A stretch of 64,000 nt of DNA, from the NCBI GenBank assembly GCA_030425425.1, contig JAUIAO010000017.1:30405-94404 (forward strand), read 5' to 3'. Below, piece by piece: positions 8,466 through 17,219 of this stretch. The position numbers were made by a program, and so were the translations under genes. Numbering within the stretch: the first letter of the stretch is position 1; the number at the start of each line of letters is the position of its first letter. This DNA comes from Bacteroidia bacterium (GTDB taxonomy: Bacteria > Bacteroidota > Bacteroidia > Cytophagales > Cyclobacteriaceae). Under the pieces are notes generated by a model, which saw only the letters and a program-made list of their open reading frames with translations, was not told where the DNA came from and searched no databases.

Positions 8466-9541
8466 CTTGCTGCTTTTGCTAATTCAAATTTCTCCATTAT
8501 TTCCCAAAGAAGTCCTAATAGTCTATCATTCTCTTCTTTTGTGCCCACTGTAACCCTCAGGCATCCAGCACAGTGTTTTTCTTTGGTTCGGTTCCTGACA
8601 ATAACCCCACGCTCTATCAGATAATCGAATACTTCATTGGCCTGATCAAATTTCACTAAAAGGAAATTCGTTGAGCTTGGAGTAATCTTCTTGACCAGCT
8701 TATTATTTTGCAGATCGTTTATCAAGCGTTCTCTTTGCTCAAGAATGATCGACACCTGCTGGTTTTTCTTATCTTCATTTTGCAATGCTGCATAAGCCAG
8801 CTGCTGATTGGCCTGACTGATGTTGTACGGAGGTTTTATTTTCTCCAGCATTGAGATCACATAAGGGTCGCCCATGGCCACTCCTACTCTGGCTCCAGCC
8901 ATTCCCCATGCCTTGCTCAATGTTTGTAACACAACGAGGTTTCTGTATTTCGATAGCTCACTGACCCAGCCAGGCTCGGCCGAAAAATCAATATATGCCT
9001 CATCTATGACAACAATTCCTGGGAAACTTTTTAAAACCTGCTCAATGCTCGATTTTGAAAACAAGTTTCCTGTCGGGTTATTAGGTGAACACAGAAACAT
9101 CATTTTGGAACTTCCATTCCATTGCTCCTTTAGTTCCTTGAAATCGATCTGAAAATTAGGTGTCAAAGGTACCTGAATCACCTCTACAGCATTGATCGCC
9201 GCACTGACACTGTACATGCCATAAGTAGGTGGTAAAGTGATTACGTGATCTTTCCACGGCTCACAAAATAACCTGATCAACAAGTCTATCGGCTCATCAC
9301 TTCCATTTCCAAAAAATATCCGATCCTCCGAAACATTTTTCAACGCTGCCCATCGCTGCTTTAGCTGGCGATGATGAGGGTCAGGATAACGATTGTAATA
9401 CTCCTCAGTAGCGGAACCAAGGGAGTTTTCGTTGGCGTCCAGGTAAACTTCAGCTGAGCCGGCGAACTCATCCCTTGCTGAAGAGTAAGCTTTCACCTCC
9501 TTCAAGTGATCCCTTACCAGTTTTTCCGGTGATACCTTCAT
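8462..9541 (-). CDS. hisC: Histidinol-phosphate aminotransferase
   Basis: PLP fold-type I aminotransferase converting imidazole-acetol phosphate to histidinol phosphate. Diagnostic pieces are [12 protein letters not shown] near residue 33, [36 protein letters not shown] and the PLP-lysine motif [16 protein letters not shown]. Length 359 matches the family. The start [25 protein letters not shown] is conserved in HisC, which means the gene truly overlaps the end of hisD by 74 nt in another frame. The hisB ATG overlaps its stop codon. Confidence 0.96.
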   Translation of the reverse strand: MKVSPEKLVRDHLKEVKAYSSARDEFAGSAEVYLDANENSLGSATEEYYNRYPDPHHRQLKQRWAALKNVSEDRIFFGNGSDEPIDLLIRLFCEPWKDHVITLPPTYGMYSVSAAINAVEVIQVPLTPNFQIDFKELKEQWNGSSKMMFLCSPNNPTGNLFSKSSIEQVLKSFPGIVVIDEAYIDFSAEPGWVSELSKYRNLVVLQTLSKAWGMAGARVGVAMGDPYVISMLEKIKPPYNISQANQQLAYAALQNEDKKNQQVSIILEQRERLINDLQNNKLVKKITPSSTNFLLVKFDQANEVFDYLIERGVIVRNRTKEKHCAGCLRVTVGTKEENDRLLGLLWEIMEKFELAKAAR

Positions 9542-10826
9542 TTCTTAGTTTATTTAATCTGACGGTTACTGCATTTTTGTGGGCATCCAAATTTTCTGCC
9601 TCTGCCATTCGCTCTATCGTTGGTCCCAAGACCAACAATCCTTCCTCTGTGATGCGTTGATAAGTGATTTTCTTCACAAAGCTGTCTAGGGACACTCCAC
9701 TGAATGATTTAGCCCAACCATTGGTAGGCAATGTGTGATTCGTACCTGAGGCATAATCCCCTGCAGATTCAGGTGTGTATTCACCAACGAAAATGGACCC
9801 GGCGTTGATCACTTTTTCTGCTAATTTTTCTGCTTTAGAGGTACTGATTATAAGATGTTCCGGACCGTAATTATTGATCATTTCCAAAGCCTCTTCCTTA
9901 TCCTCCACCACAATGATTGCACTTTTCCCAAGAGCCATTTCAGCAATTTGTTTTCTACTGAGCTGTTCCAATTGCTTCACCACCTCTTCGTTTACCTCTT
10001 CGGCTTTACTCTTGCTGGTACTCACCAATATTACCTGACTATCCGCTCCATGTTCAGCTTGTGCCAATAAATCCGAAGCGGCATAGGCTGCATTGCTTTT
10101 CTTGTCTACCACCACCATCACTTCTGATGGTCCGGCTGGCATATCAATCGATACATCCTGCTTGGCAAGCATCTGCTTGGCCACAGTGACATATTGATTT
10201 CCAGGCCCGAAAATTTTATCTACTTTGGGCACAGTCTGCGTACCATATCCCATAGCGGCAATGGCTTGTGCACCCCCCAGTTTCAATACCTTCGTTACTC
10301 CGCAAAGTTTCGCTGTAAACAAAATGACTGGATTGACTTCACCCAACCTGTTAGTAGGTGTAGAAAGAATAATTTCCTCACATCCGGCAATTTTTGCGGG
10401 AATGGCCAGCATCAGAACCGTAGAAAACAAAGGAGCAGAACCACCCGGCACATATAGTCCAACTTTTTGAATGGGTACTGATCTCCTGCTGCAAGTCACT
10501 CCTGGCATCACTTCCATCACCAATGGTGACTGCTGCTGAGCTTCATGAAACTTCAAGATATTTTTAAACGCAATCTGAATAGACTCCTTGAGTGTGTCGG
10601 GTACGGAACTTTCCGCATTTTTCAAGTCTTCTTCGCTTACCCATAGATCTTCCAGCTCCACATGATCATATTCCAATGCAAGCTTTTTGAGTGCCTTATC
10701 TCCTGTTCGTTGAACCTTCTCCAGAATCGGTGCAACTACCTTTTCGATTTTACTAAAATCGTATGATGGACGCTGAAGAATTTTCTTCAGTTCTTTTTTT
10801 TCAGGATTGATGAAAACCGGTATCAT
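9468..10826 (-). CDS. hisD: Histidinol dehydrogenase
   Basis: Zn-dependent NAD enzyme for the last two oxidations of histidine synthesis. Motifs: YVPGGSAPLFSTVLMLAIPA, GPGNQYVTVAKQ, DMPAGPSEVMVVVD, LLAQAEHGADSQV (zinc and active-site region), NYGPEHL and the C-terminal ENLDAHKNAVTVRLNKL with the zinc-ligand His. Most family members stop shortly after that last motif. Here the frame continues 23 residues ([12 protein letters not shown]...), entirely inside the 5' end of hisC. Its start codon overlaps the hisG stop by 4 nt. Confidence 0.96.
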   Translation of the reverse strand: MIPVFINPEKKELKKILQRPSYDFSKIEKVVAPILEKVQRTGDKALKKLALEYDHVELEDLWVSEEDLKNAESSVPDTLKESIQIAFKNILKFHEAQQQSPLVMEVMPGVTCSRRSVPIQKVGLYVPGGSAPLFSTVLMLAIPAKIAGCEEIILSTPTNRLGEVNPVILFTAKLCGVTKVLKLGGAQAIAAMGYGTQTVPKVDKIFGPGNQYVTVAKQMLAKQDVSIDMPAGPSEVMVVVDKKSNAAYAASDLLAQAEHGADSQVILVSTSKSKAEEVNEEVVKQLEQLSRKQIAEMALGKSAIIVVEDKEEALEMINNYGPEHLIISTSKAEKLAEKVINAGSIFVGEYTPESAGDYASGTNHTLPTNGWAKSFSGVSLDSFVKKITYQRITEEGLLVLGPTIERMAEAENLDAHKNAVTVRLNKLRNEGITGKTGKGSLEGGESLLFSKG

Positions 10827-11680
10827 TTGATCATCTTTTCGATTGGTACGACTAAAATTCCTTCTGCACCTGCTTCACGGAGCTTCTCAATATTTCCCCA
10901 AAAATCATCTTCATTGATCACGGAATGAATACTGCTCCAGCCATCTTGTGCCAGAGGCAATACCGTAGGGCTACGCATACCTGGAAGCAAACTGATAATC
11001 GTATCCAGTGAATCATTTGGAGCATTGAGCAATACATATTTATTATTTTTCCCTTCCAGCACTGCATTGATCCTAAAGATCAATTGATCTACAATCTTTT
11101 GCTTTTCTGATGTAAGTTCTTTGTTCGCAACCATTACTGCCTCAGACTTCATCACAGTATCCACTTCTTTCAATCCGTTGCTCATGAGTGTGCTACCTGA
11201 GCTTACAATGTCGCAAATTCCCTCTGCAAGCCCGATACCCGGCGCAATTTCTACAGAACCACTGATTGTGTGAATCTCAGCTGAGACTCCTTTCTCGTCT
11301 AAAAAAGCCTTAAGAATATTCGGATATGAGGTCGCTATGTTCTTGCCTTCAAAGTAGGTCACATCTTTATATTCCTCCTCTCTGGGTACCGCCAGAGACA
11401 AGCGGCATTTAGAAAAACCAAGGTATTTGATGACCTCTACTTCTTTCTGATATTCATCCTGAACGTTCTGCCCAACAATCCCGATATCAGCAATGCCGTC
11501 TTCAACATAACCAGGGATATCATCGTCCCTGAGGAAAAGAAACTCAATAGGAAAGTTATGAGAATGGGCCTTTAGTTTTTTTGCTCCGTTGTTAAACTTA
11601 ATACCGCACTCTTCAAACAGTTTGAGTGAATCTTCGCTCAGTCTGCCAGACTTTTGTATGGCTACTTTTAAATTGGACAT
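10823..11680 (-). CDS. hisG: ATP phosphoribosyltransferase, long form
   Basis: First, feedback-controlled enzyme of histidine synthesis (ATP + PRPP to phosphoribosyl-ATP). The 285-residue length is that of the long, hexameric HisG with a C-terminal histidine-binding regulatory domain, so no HisZ partner is needed. Seen: KVAIQKSGRLSEDSLKLFEECGI at the start, DDDIPGYVEDGIADIGIVGQN, the PRPP-binding loop IVSSGSTLMSNGLKEVD, and the C-terminal ferredoxin-like domain ending EGILVVPIEKMIK. It is the first structural gene of the operon, 63 nt after a His-rich leader peptide. Confidence 0.96.
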   Translation of the reverse strand: MSNLKVAIQKSGRLSEDSLKLFEECGIKFNNGAKKLKAHSHNFPIEFLFLRDDDIPGYVEDGIADIGIVGQNVQDEYQKEVEVIKYLGFSKCRLSLAVPREEEYKDVTYFEGKNIATSYPNILKAFLDEKGVSAEIHTISGSVEIAPGIGLAEGICDIVSSGSTLMSNGLKEVDTVMKSEAVMVANKELTSEKQKIVDQLIFRINAVLEGKNNKYVLLNAPNDSLDTIISLLPGMRSPTVLPLAQDGWSSIHSVINEDDFWGNIEKLREAGAEGILVVPIEKMIK

Positions 11681-11710
11681 GATATGTAAAATTGATTTGT
11701 ATTCATTGAA

Positions 11711-11783
11711 AGCGCTCTTATTGCCTAAAAACCCAGATTGAGTTTATTGATGATGGCAATGATGGGGGTGATGATGTAGCGCT
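11711..11783 (-). promoter_or_regulatory. Nested hairpin between his leader and hisG (candidate attenuator)
   Basis: Two nested pairings are visible on the minus strand: AGCGCT at 11778-11783 with AGCGCT at 11711-11716 (outer), and ATTGCC at 11755-11760 with GGCAAT at 11720-11725 (inner). The 5' arms lie inside the leader peptide codons, among and just before the His codons, while the 3' arms lie 30-46 nt upstream of hisG. A ribosome stalled on His codons would keep these arms apart. No U-tract follows the 3' arm directly, though a TGGGTTTTT lies in the loop. Confidence 0.5.
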
Positions 11784-11791
11784 GTTTTCAT
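11744..11791 (-). CDS. hisL: Histidine operon leader peptide
   Basis: A 15-codon reading frame begins 111 nt upstream of hisG and translates to MKTALHHHPHHCHHQ followed by TAA. Seven of 15 residues are His, in three clusters, the hallmark of his attenuator leader peptides such as HisL of enterics. Chance occurrence right upstream of a histidine operon is very unlikely. The ATG is only 5 nt downstream of a TACATTTG box, so its mRNA may be nearly leaderless. It is too short for routine gene callers. Regulation by ribosome stalling under histidine-tRNA shortage is inferred from the known mechanism. Confidence 0.85.
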   Translation of the reverse strand: MKTALHHHPHHCHHQ

Positions 11792-11796
11792 GGTGG

Positions 11797-11804
11797 CAAA
11801 TGTA
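11797..11804 (-). promoter_or_regulatory. Candidate -7 box of the his operon
   Basis: TACATTTG on the minus strand fits the Bacteroidota TAnnTTTG consensus exactly and ends 5 nt before the his leader ATG. There is no clear -33 TTTG at the usual spacing. If used, transcription would start at or within a few bases of the leader start codon. Confidence 0.35.
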
Positions 11805-12023
11805 AAGCCATATTCTTGAAAAATGCATTAGCAGAGATTACAATTTGATGAAAATCATATCAACAAAATATTATTCTGCCAATACAAATAGAATATCCTT
11901 TCTAAAACGCATTTTGGGCCAGAAGGCTGATTGAAGTCATAGGAAAATAGTTCTTGGTGAAGTAACTTCTGTTCCCCGAAAATTCAATATTGAAATACTT
12001 TTTCTCACTTAAAAACACCCAAA

Positions 12024-12407
12024 ATGATACAAATTCTAAAAACCAAACGGAAATATGCTTTAGCTGTAAATGTAGTAGAGGGATTTACAGAAGAGGACGA
12101 GCGTTATTGCGAAGAACTTTTTGAGAAAAAACTCAAAAAACATGAACGAGTCAATTTGCTGATCAAAGTAGATGAATTGAAATTGAGAGGAAGCAGTGTG
12201 ACAGCCTTCTGGAAAGATCTGAAATGGATATTGAAAAACTACAAAAAAATTGGTCATCTGGCCATAGTGGCACACTCTAAGATACTGAAAGCCTGGATCA
12301 AACTGGACAATCTGATTTTCAGAAACTTAAAGGCCGGCAGGCATGAGTTGTATTTCGATACTTCTGAAATGAACTTGGCCATGGATTTTATCAACAGTAA
12401 AGGCTAA
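12024..12407 (+). CDS. SpoIIAA-like STAS domain protein
   Basis: 127 residues with an alternating beta-alpha pattern typical of the SpoIIAA-like (CRAL-TRIO/STAS fold) family of small soluble proteins: NVVEGFTEEDERYCEELFEK, VNLLIKVDEL near residue 46, FWKDLKWILKNYKKIGHLAIV near 62, and DTSEMNLAMDFI at the end. The antisigma-antagonist serine is not evident, so it is not a classical SpoIIAA. Family members often bind lipids or act in stress responses. It stands alone between the his leader region and a bidirectional terminator. Confidence 0.7.
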   Translation: MIQILKTKRKYALAVNVVEGFTEEDERYCEELFEKKLKKHERVNLLIKVDELKLRGSSVTAFWKDLKWILKNYKKIGHLAIVAHSKILKAWIKLDNLIFRNLKAGRHELYFDTSEMNLAMDFINSKG

Positions 12408-12408
12408 A

Positions 12409-12440
12409 ACACAAAACCCCGGAAATTCGGGGTTTTGTGT
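12409..12440. terminator. Bidirectional rho-independent terminator
   Basis: Perfect 12-bp inverted repeat ACACAAAACCCC / GGGGTTTTGTGT with an 8-nt loop, between the convergent STAS-like and universal stress protein genes. The A/T-rich outer stem gives a T-rich 3' tail on both strands, so it can serve both genes. Confidence 0.85.
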
Positions 12441-12456
12441 ATGGTTTCAAATTTTC

Positions 12457-13308
12457 TTAAGCATTGTCCAGCCCGAATGTCCATACAGGCACCTTGCTGT
12501 GATTCACCACATCCTCGGCGATACTTCCTGAAAGAAAATGGCCAATTCCCTTTTTCTGACGAGTACCAATTGCCACCAACCCAGCTTTGGAGTCTTCTGA
12601 AAAACCAAGGATTCCGTCCTCTTCATTATGATGATTATAGATATCAATGGTGCAGTTTTTCAGCTCAAACTGCTTCACAAATCTTTCCATTTGTTTTTTA
12701 TCCTCTCGAGTAGTGGTGAATGCCAGTGGAGTATTGATTTTCACAAGGTGCAATTCTGCTCCAAAAGCCTCCTGAAGGCGCTTCACGTGCTTCACAAACG
12801 TATCGGTAACATCATGGAAATTAGAAGCCAAAGCAATAGTCTTGATATCCTCAACACTAGTAGCTTCTCTGAGCGTAATCACAGGGCACTTGCTGTATCT
12901 CACCATTCGCTCAGCATTGGAACCTACTAAAAATTCTTGTGCACCAGACGCACCGGAGGTACCCATTATCACTAGTTCTATACCGGAGGTCTTGATTTCT
13001 TCAGCGATTTGCTTGAAAGGATGACCGAGAACAATCTTATAGCTTAGACTGATATCCTTGTATGTCTCATCAGCCATTAGGTCTTCCATTTTACCCTTGG
13101 CAGACTCTATCATTTTCTTCACAAAAATCGCCTCCATAGGATCATAATCACTCACACCCATCGTCTTGATGGTATCTGGTGTGGGACCTTCAATTACATG
13201 GAAAAGTGACACATCACAGCCATCATTTTTCCTGCACAAGTCCGCCGCGAAATTGAGTGCATGTGTTGCAATATCTGAAAAGTCGTAAGGAACTAAGATC
13301 TTGTTCAT
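12457..13308 (-). CDS. Tandem-domain universal stress protein
   Basis: 283 residues with two UspA domains. Domain 1 (1-150) starts ILVPYDFSDIATHALNFA and ends with the ATP-binding signature GTSGASGAQEFLVGSNAERM (Gly-x2-Gly-x9-Gly-Ser/Asn type). Domain 2 (150-283) has ALASNFHDV and IGTRQKKGIGHFLSGSIAEDV. Both keep the nucleotide-loop glycines, though domain 1's is the more canonical. Such double Usp proteins in Bacteroidota respond to starvation and redox stress (family knowledge). It is monocistronic by its surroundings, ending at a strong terminator. Confidence 0.92.
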   Translation of the reverse strand: MNKILVPYDFSDIATHALNFAADLCRKNDGCDVSLFHVIEGPTPDTIKTMGVSDYDPMEAIFVKKMIESAKGKMEDLMADETYKDISLSYKIVLGHPFKQIAEEIKTSGIELVIMGTSGASGAQEFLVGSNAERMVRYSKCPVITLREATSVEDIKTIALASNFHDVTDTFVKHVKRLQEAFGAELHLVKINTPLAFTTTREDKKQMERFVKQFELKNCTIDIYNHHNEEDGILGFSEDSKAGLVAIGTRQKKGIGHFLSGSIAEDVVNHSKVPVWTFGLDNA

Positions 13309-13447
13309 AATTTGAGATTTTATTGTTGTTTGATAGTTCTAATATAATTGATACTGACCTAAAAATTAACCAGCTCAAACTTCATTAGTTTAAACGAACC
13401 TCAAATAATAGGGATGAATTTTTTGGGAATAAATTCCTTTCAAAAAA

Positions 13448-14344
13448 TCAAAACAAAATTAGCCCTGAACCAAAGAGCAGCACATACAGCAAAGTGGATA
13501 AAGCCAGCTGCTTTAAATAAGGATCCAGGCTTCTGGGTGTTGTTTTGATTTTTACAGCACGGGCATTCAAAAACCAAAATGGTGTAACCAGTAAAAACAA
13601 ATATCCTTGCCACCCAACATCACTCATATTGACATAAATCAAACTGGCAATCAAGGATGCAAGCAGAATGCCCCAATGGTAAATCACCGCATTTTCCCTT
13701 CCGATTCGCACGGGGATGCTCAATTTCCCAGATGCTCGATCAGATTCGATATCCCGGATATTATTAACATTCAACACTCCTACAGAAAGCAATCCAGTAC
13801 TCAGCGTTGGAAGCATGATCATCCAGTTGAGCGTGTGTGCATATAGATAATAACTCCCGGCTACTCCCACAAAACCAAAAAACACCAACACAAAAAAATC
13901 TCCCATTCCTGCATATCCATAGGGATTCTTTCCTACTGTATATTTAATTGCTGCGGCAATGGCTCCAAGTCCGAGAATCAGGAAAATACCGGCTTTTAGC
14001 CAATCCTCTCCAAACGCTATTACAATCAGATACACACCGGATAGCAACGAAAGTATTGAGAAAACGATCAGTGCATTTTTCATAGCTTTTTTTGAAATCA
14101 ACCCTGACGAAACAGTACGCTCAGGTCCTTCGCGATGTTCTCCATCCACACCAGATTGGGCATCTCCATAGTCGTTGGCCAGATTGGAAAGTACCTGTAG
14201 AAAAAGTGTCGTTATCAGGCTCCAGACAAGAATCTGAGCATCGTACACCCCATTCTTTGCTGCTAAGAATGCAGCCATGAAAATGCAGGAAAATGCCAAA
14301 GGCAAAGTCCTCAGTCTAAACGCACGTATCCAGGTTTTTATCAA
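13448..14344 (-). CDS. menA: 1,4-dihydroxy-2-naphthoate polyprenyltransferase
   Basis: UbiA-superfamily integral membrane enzyme attaching a polyprenyl chain to DHNA in menaquinone synthesis. The first Asp-rich motif is NDYGDAQSGVD at residues 57-67, followed by the MenA-specific REGPERTVSSGLIS, and the second is NNIRDIESDRASGKLSIPVRIG near residue 195. Eight to nine hydrophobic helices span the rest. 298 residues is the expected length. Menaquinone is the usual respiratory quinone of Bacteroidota. It is 75 nt downstream of argS on the same strand, with no functional link evident. Confidence 0.95.
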   Translation of the reverse strand: MIKTWIRAFRLRTLPLAFSCIFMAAFLAAKNGVYDAQILVWSLITTLFLQVLSNLANDYGDAQSGVDGEHREGPERTVSSGLISKKAMKNALIVFSILSLLSGVYLIVIAFGEDWLKAGIFLILGLGAIAAAIKYTVGKNPYGYAGMGDFFVLVFFGFVGVAGSYYLYAHTLNWMIMLPTLSTGLLSVGVLNVNNIRDIESDRASGKLSIPVRIGRENAVIYHWGILLASLIASLIYVNMSDVGWQGYLFLLVTPFWFLNARAVKIKTTPRSLDPYLKQLALSTLLYVLLFGSGLILF

Positions 14345-14419
14345 TTTGATGTTTAGTTATTGGATTAATTAGCAATTTCAAATGATTGCAGACTGATTTT
14401 TGCTTACTGCCAATTGAAT

Positions 14420-16207
14420 TTACATTCTTTCGGGCACATCAATTCCCAACAATCCCATACCATGACGAATCACCTTAGCAACTGCTTGGGAGATATTGAT
14501 TCTGAATCTGACCAGGTTCTTATCGTCTTCATTGAAGATCGGCACGTCCTGGTAAAACCCATTGTAAGATTTTGCCAGATCATAAACGGCCTGAGCCACT
14601 AAAGCCGGAGAATAATCCTCAGCGGCCAATGCCACTGTCTTAGGATATTCCGTAAGTTTATGGATCAATTCCAGTTCTCTTTCCTTCAACTCTATGCCTA
14701 CCGGTTCGAAACCAGATTGAATCTCCAAAGACTCGGCCCGTCGCATAATGGCCGAAATCCGGGCATGTGTGTACTGAATAAACGGACCGGTGTTGCCCTG
14801 GAATTCAATTGATTCCTGTGGATTAAAAAGCATCCGCTTCTTCGGATCTACTTTGAGCAGGAAGTATTTGAGTGCTCCAAGTCCTAGAGTTCTGTAAAGT
14901 TTGTTGGCTTCTTCCTCACTCAATCCTTCTATTTTGCCAAGCTCACGGGTCTGCTTCTCTGCCGTGTCAAACATTTCTTGCATGAGATCATCTGCATCCA
15001 CTACGGTGCCCTCTCGTGATTTCATCTTACCGGAAGGTAGATCCACCATGCCATAAGAAAGGTGATACAATCCATCCGCATATTCCCTACCCAGTTTATT
15101 CATGATCGAAAAGAGGACTTTGAAATGATAATCTTGCTCATTCCCGACCACATAAACAGACTTATCGAATGGAAAATCAGAGTGCTTGAGCTCACACGTT
15201 CCAATATCCTGTGTGATATAAACCGAGGTGCCATCTCCACGCAAAACCAGCTTTTCATCCATCTTCTCAGAAGTCAAATCTGCCCACACAGAATTGTCAT
15301 CTTTCTTATAAAAGACCTGCTTATCCAAACCTTCCTCAATGATATCCTTACCAAGCAGGTAAGTATCAGACTCATGGTAAATCTTATCAAATTCGATCCC
15401 CATGGTTTTGTAAGACACATCAAATCCATCAAATACCCAACCATTCATCAGCTTCCAGAGTGCTACAGTCTCTTCATCGCCTTCCTCCCACTTCCTGAGC
15501 ATTTGCTGCGCTTCCAGCATAGAAGGAGCTTTTTTCTTGGCCTCCTCGGCATCAGTACCCTGATGAATCAGACCTTCGATCTCTTTTTTATATTCCTGAT
15601 CAAATTTCACATAGTATTTACCAATGAGGTGATCACCTTTCATTCCAGAAGAATCTGGAGTCTCTCCCTCACCGAATTTTTGATAAGCGAGCATGGATTT
15701 GCAGATGTGAATCCCCCGGTCATTTACCAGGTTTACTTTCATCACGTCATTTCCTGCAGCTTTCAGGATTTTAGAAACGGAATCTCCCAAAAAGTTATTT
15801 CGGAGGTGACCAAGGTGCAATGGTTTGTTGGTGTTTGGTGAGCTGAACTCCACCATCACTTTCTGACCATTGGATGGTAAATCACCGTAAGTGTCATTGC
15901 TACTAATCTGCTGAAGCGCATTTAGCCACGCAGCATCTGCTATGGTCAGGTTGAGGAATCCCTTCACAACATTGTATCCAGATACCAGCTGAGTATTCGC
16001 TTGCAAATACTCTCCGATGGCTTTTCCGGATTCTTCCGGCGACTTTCTGGTCACACGTAAATACGGAAACATGACGAACGTATGTGAGCCTTCAAAATCC
16101 TTCCTTGTAGGCTGAAGCGAAAAGCTCTCCACATCTAAATCATGCTCAAATACCACTTTGAATGCGGCCGAAATCCCTTCCTTAAGTTCCTTTTCTATAA
16201 AATCCAT
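14420..16207 (-). CDS. argS: Arginyl-tRNA synthetase
   Basis: Class I tRNA synthetase charging tRNA-Arg. Residues 1-90 are the ArgS-specific N-terminal tRNA-binding domain. The HIGH-like motif is HLGH in FSSPNTNKPLHLGHLRNN near residue 125, the KMSK-like motif is KMKS in LPSGKMKSREGTVVDADDL near 400, and the C-terminal DALR anticodon-binding domain starts with the NTGPFIQYTHARISAI helix and ends with RHGMGLLGIDVPERM. 595 residues is normal. The next upstream genes also act on arginine-like guanidines, an unusual neighbourhood for a synthetase gene. Confidence 0.96.
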   Translation of the reverse strand: MDFIEKELKEGISAAFKVVFEHDLDVESFSLQPTRKDFEGSHTFVMFPYLRVTRKSPEESGKAIGEYLQANTQLVSGYNVVKGFLNLTIADAAWLNALQQISSNDTYGDLPSNGQKVMVEFSSPNTNKPLHLGHLRNNFLGDSVSKILKAAGNDVMKVNLVNDRGIHICKSMLAYQKFGEGETPDSSGMKGDHLIGKYYVKFDQEYKKEIEGLIHQGTDAEEAKKKAPSMLEAQQMLRKWEEGDEETVALWKLMNGWVFDGFDVSYKTMGIEFDKIYHESDTYLLGKDIIEEGLDKQVFYKKDDNSVWADLTSEKMDEKLVLRGDGTSVYITQDIGTCELKHSDFPFDKSVYVVGNEQDYHFKVLFSIMNKLGREYADGLYHLSYGMVDLPSGKMKSREGTVVDADDLMQEMFDTAEKQTRELGKIEGLSEEEANKLYRTLGLGALKYFLLKVDPKKRMLFNPQESIEFQGNTGPFIQYTHARISAIMRRAESLEIQSGFEPVGIELKERELELIHKLTEYPKTVALAAEDYSPALVAQAVYDLAKSYNGFYQDVPIFNEDDKNLVRFRINISQAVAKVIRHGMGLLGIDVPERM

Positions 16208-16283
16208 TCAATTAAATTTCTGTATTCATCCACAAAGAAAGCTGAGAATAGAGTGAACTATGTGTGTTCTCAGTGGTTCATTT

Positions 16284-17219
16284 TCATTTTCGAGGCAAAA
16301 ATACCTCAGCCATCATACATCTGGCACTTCCTCCTCCTAAACATTCTATGGTATCCAGCGAGCTATGCAAAATCCTTCCGTGATAACTAATCCGTGTCTT
16401 CTGCTGCTGATCCAGTGACTGATATGCGGATTCGGACATCACCACAAACTTGTCACCTTTTTTGTTTTTTACCTGCAACATATTGCCGGCAAATCGCTCC
16501 TTTTGTTCCTCAGTAATAAAAACCACTTCTTTTCCAGTGTTTTCGAAAGCTTTCAGCACCTTCTTCTTTTCTACCGGGGAGTCAATACTTTCATCACAAA
16601 TCACCGCAAAGCCCTCTCCCACACACATCATTACATTGGTATGATAGATTGGCAAACGCTGATCATTCACCGTCTGATTCGCCTGAAAAGCAACTACCTC
16701 ACAGCCTGTATGCATTTTAAAATCCTCAATCACATCCGGATGAGTTCGCTCTGATATGGCCGCATAAGCAATCTGGTTTTGCCGATCAAAAATCAAACTT
16801 CCCGTACCTTCCAAAAACTTGTTCTCAGCTTCCCAATCGACAAAAGCACTGAGTTTCGTAATCTTGAATTGCTCACCCAACTTCTCAATCAGATCATCTC
16901 TCCGCTCCAATCGACGGTTTTCTGCATACATAGGGTACATGATCACCTCGCCGCTTTCATGAAAACTCACCCAATTGTTTGGGAAAATTGAATCAGGGGT
17001 TTCAGGCTCTTTAGTGTCTTCAAATACCAGTACGTCAACCCCTTCTGCTCTTAGTTTTTCCACAAAATTATCAAACTCTTTCAATGCCTGAGTCTGAATT
17101 TGATCTTGCGACAAACCTTCCAGTGTCTTCTGATAGTAATTATTGACTGCAGTCTGCTCATTGCGATGAAAGGCCACCGGCCTGATCATCATCAGCGTAT
17201 CGGTAATTTGTTCTTTCAT
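16284..17219 (-). CDS. ctlX: CtlX-like guanidine-group hydrolase (citrulline/dimethylarginine type)
   Basis: 311 residues of the pentein fold (amidinotransferase/dimethylargininase superfamily). Visible active-site pieces: PNNWVSFHESG near residue 80 for substrate carboxylate binding, FLEGTGSLIFDR (Glu-Gly), YHTNVMMCVG with the catalytic His, and the C-terminal nucleophile loop LGGGSARCMMAEVFLPRK with the Cys. This arrangement matches the family named citrulline utilization hydrolase CtlX. Start is taken at 17219, whose ATG overlaps the preceding gene's TGA by 4 nt; an earlier Met at 17246 would overlap 31 nt. Substrate is inferred from family only. Confidence 0.82.
   Translation of the reverse strand: MKEQITDTLMMIRPVAFHRNEQTAVNNYYQKTLEGLSQDQIQTQALKEFDNFVEKLRAEGVDVLVFEDTKEPETPDSIFPNNWVSFHESGEVIMYPMYAENRRLERRDDLIEKLGEQFKITKLSAFVDWEAENKFLEGTGSLIFDRQNQIAYAAISERTHPDVIEDFKMHTGCEVVAFQANQTVNDQRLPIYHTNVMMCVGEGFAVICDESIDSPVEKKKVLKAFENTGKEVVFITEEQKERFAGNMLQVKNKKGDKFVVMSESAYQSLDQQQKTRISYHGRILHSSLDTIECLGGGSARCMMAEVFLPRK

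Noticed and set aside
15062..15841. 259-codon open frame on the plus strand
   Set aside because: It lies wholly antisense to argS, whose motifs are intact, and its translation shows no domain pattern.
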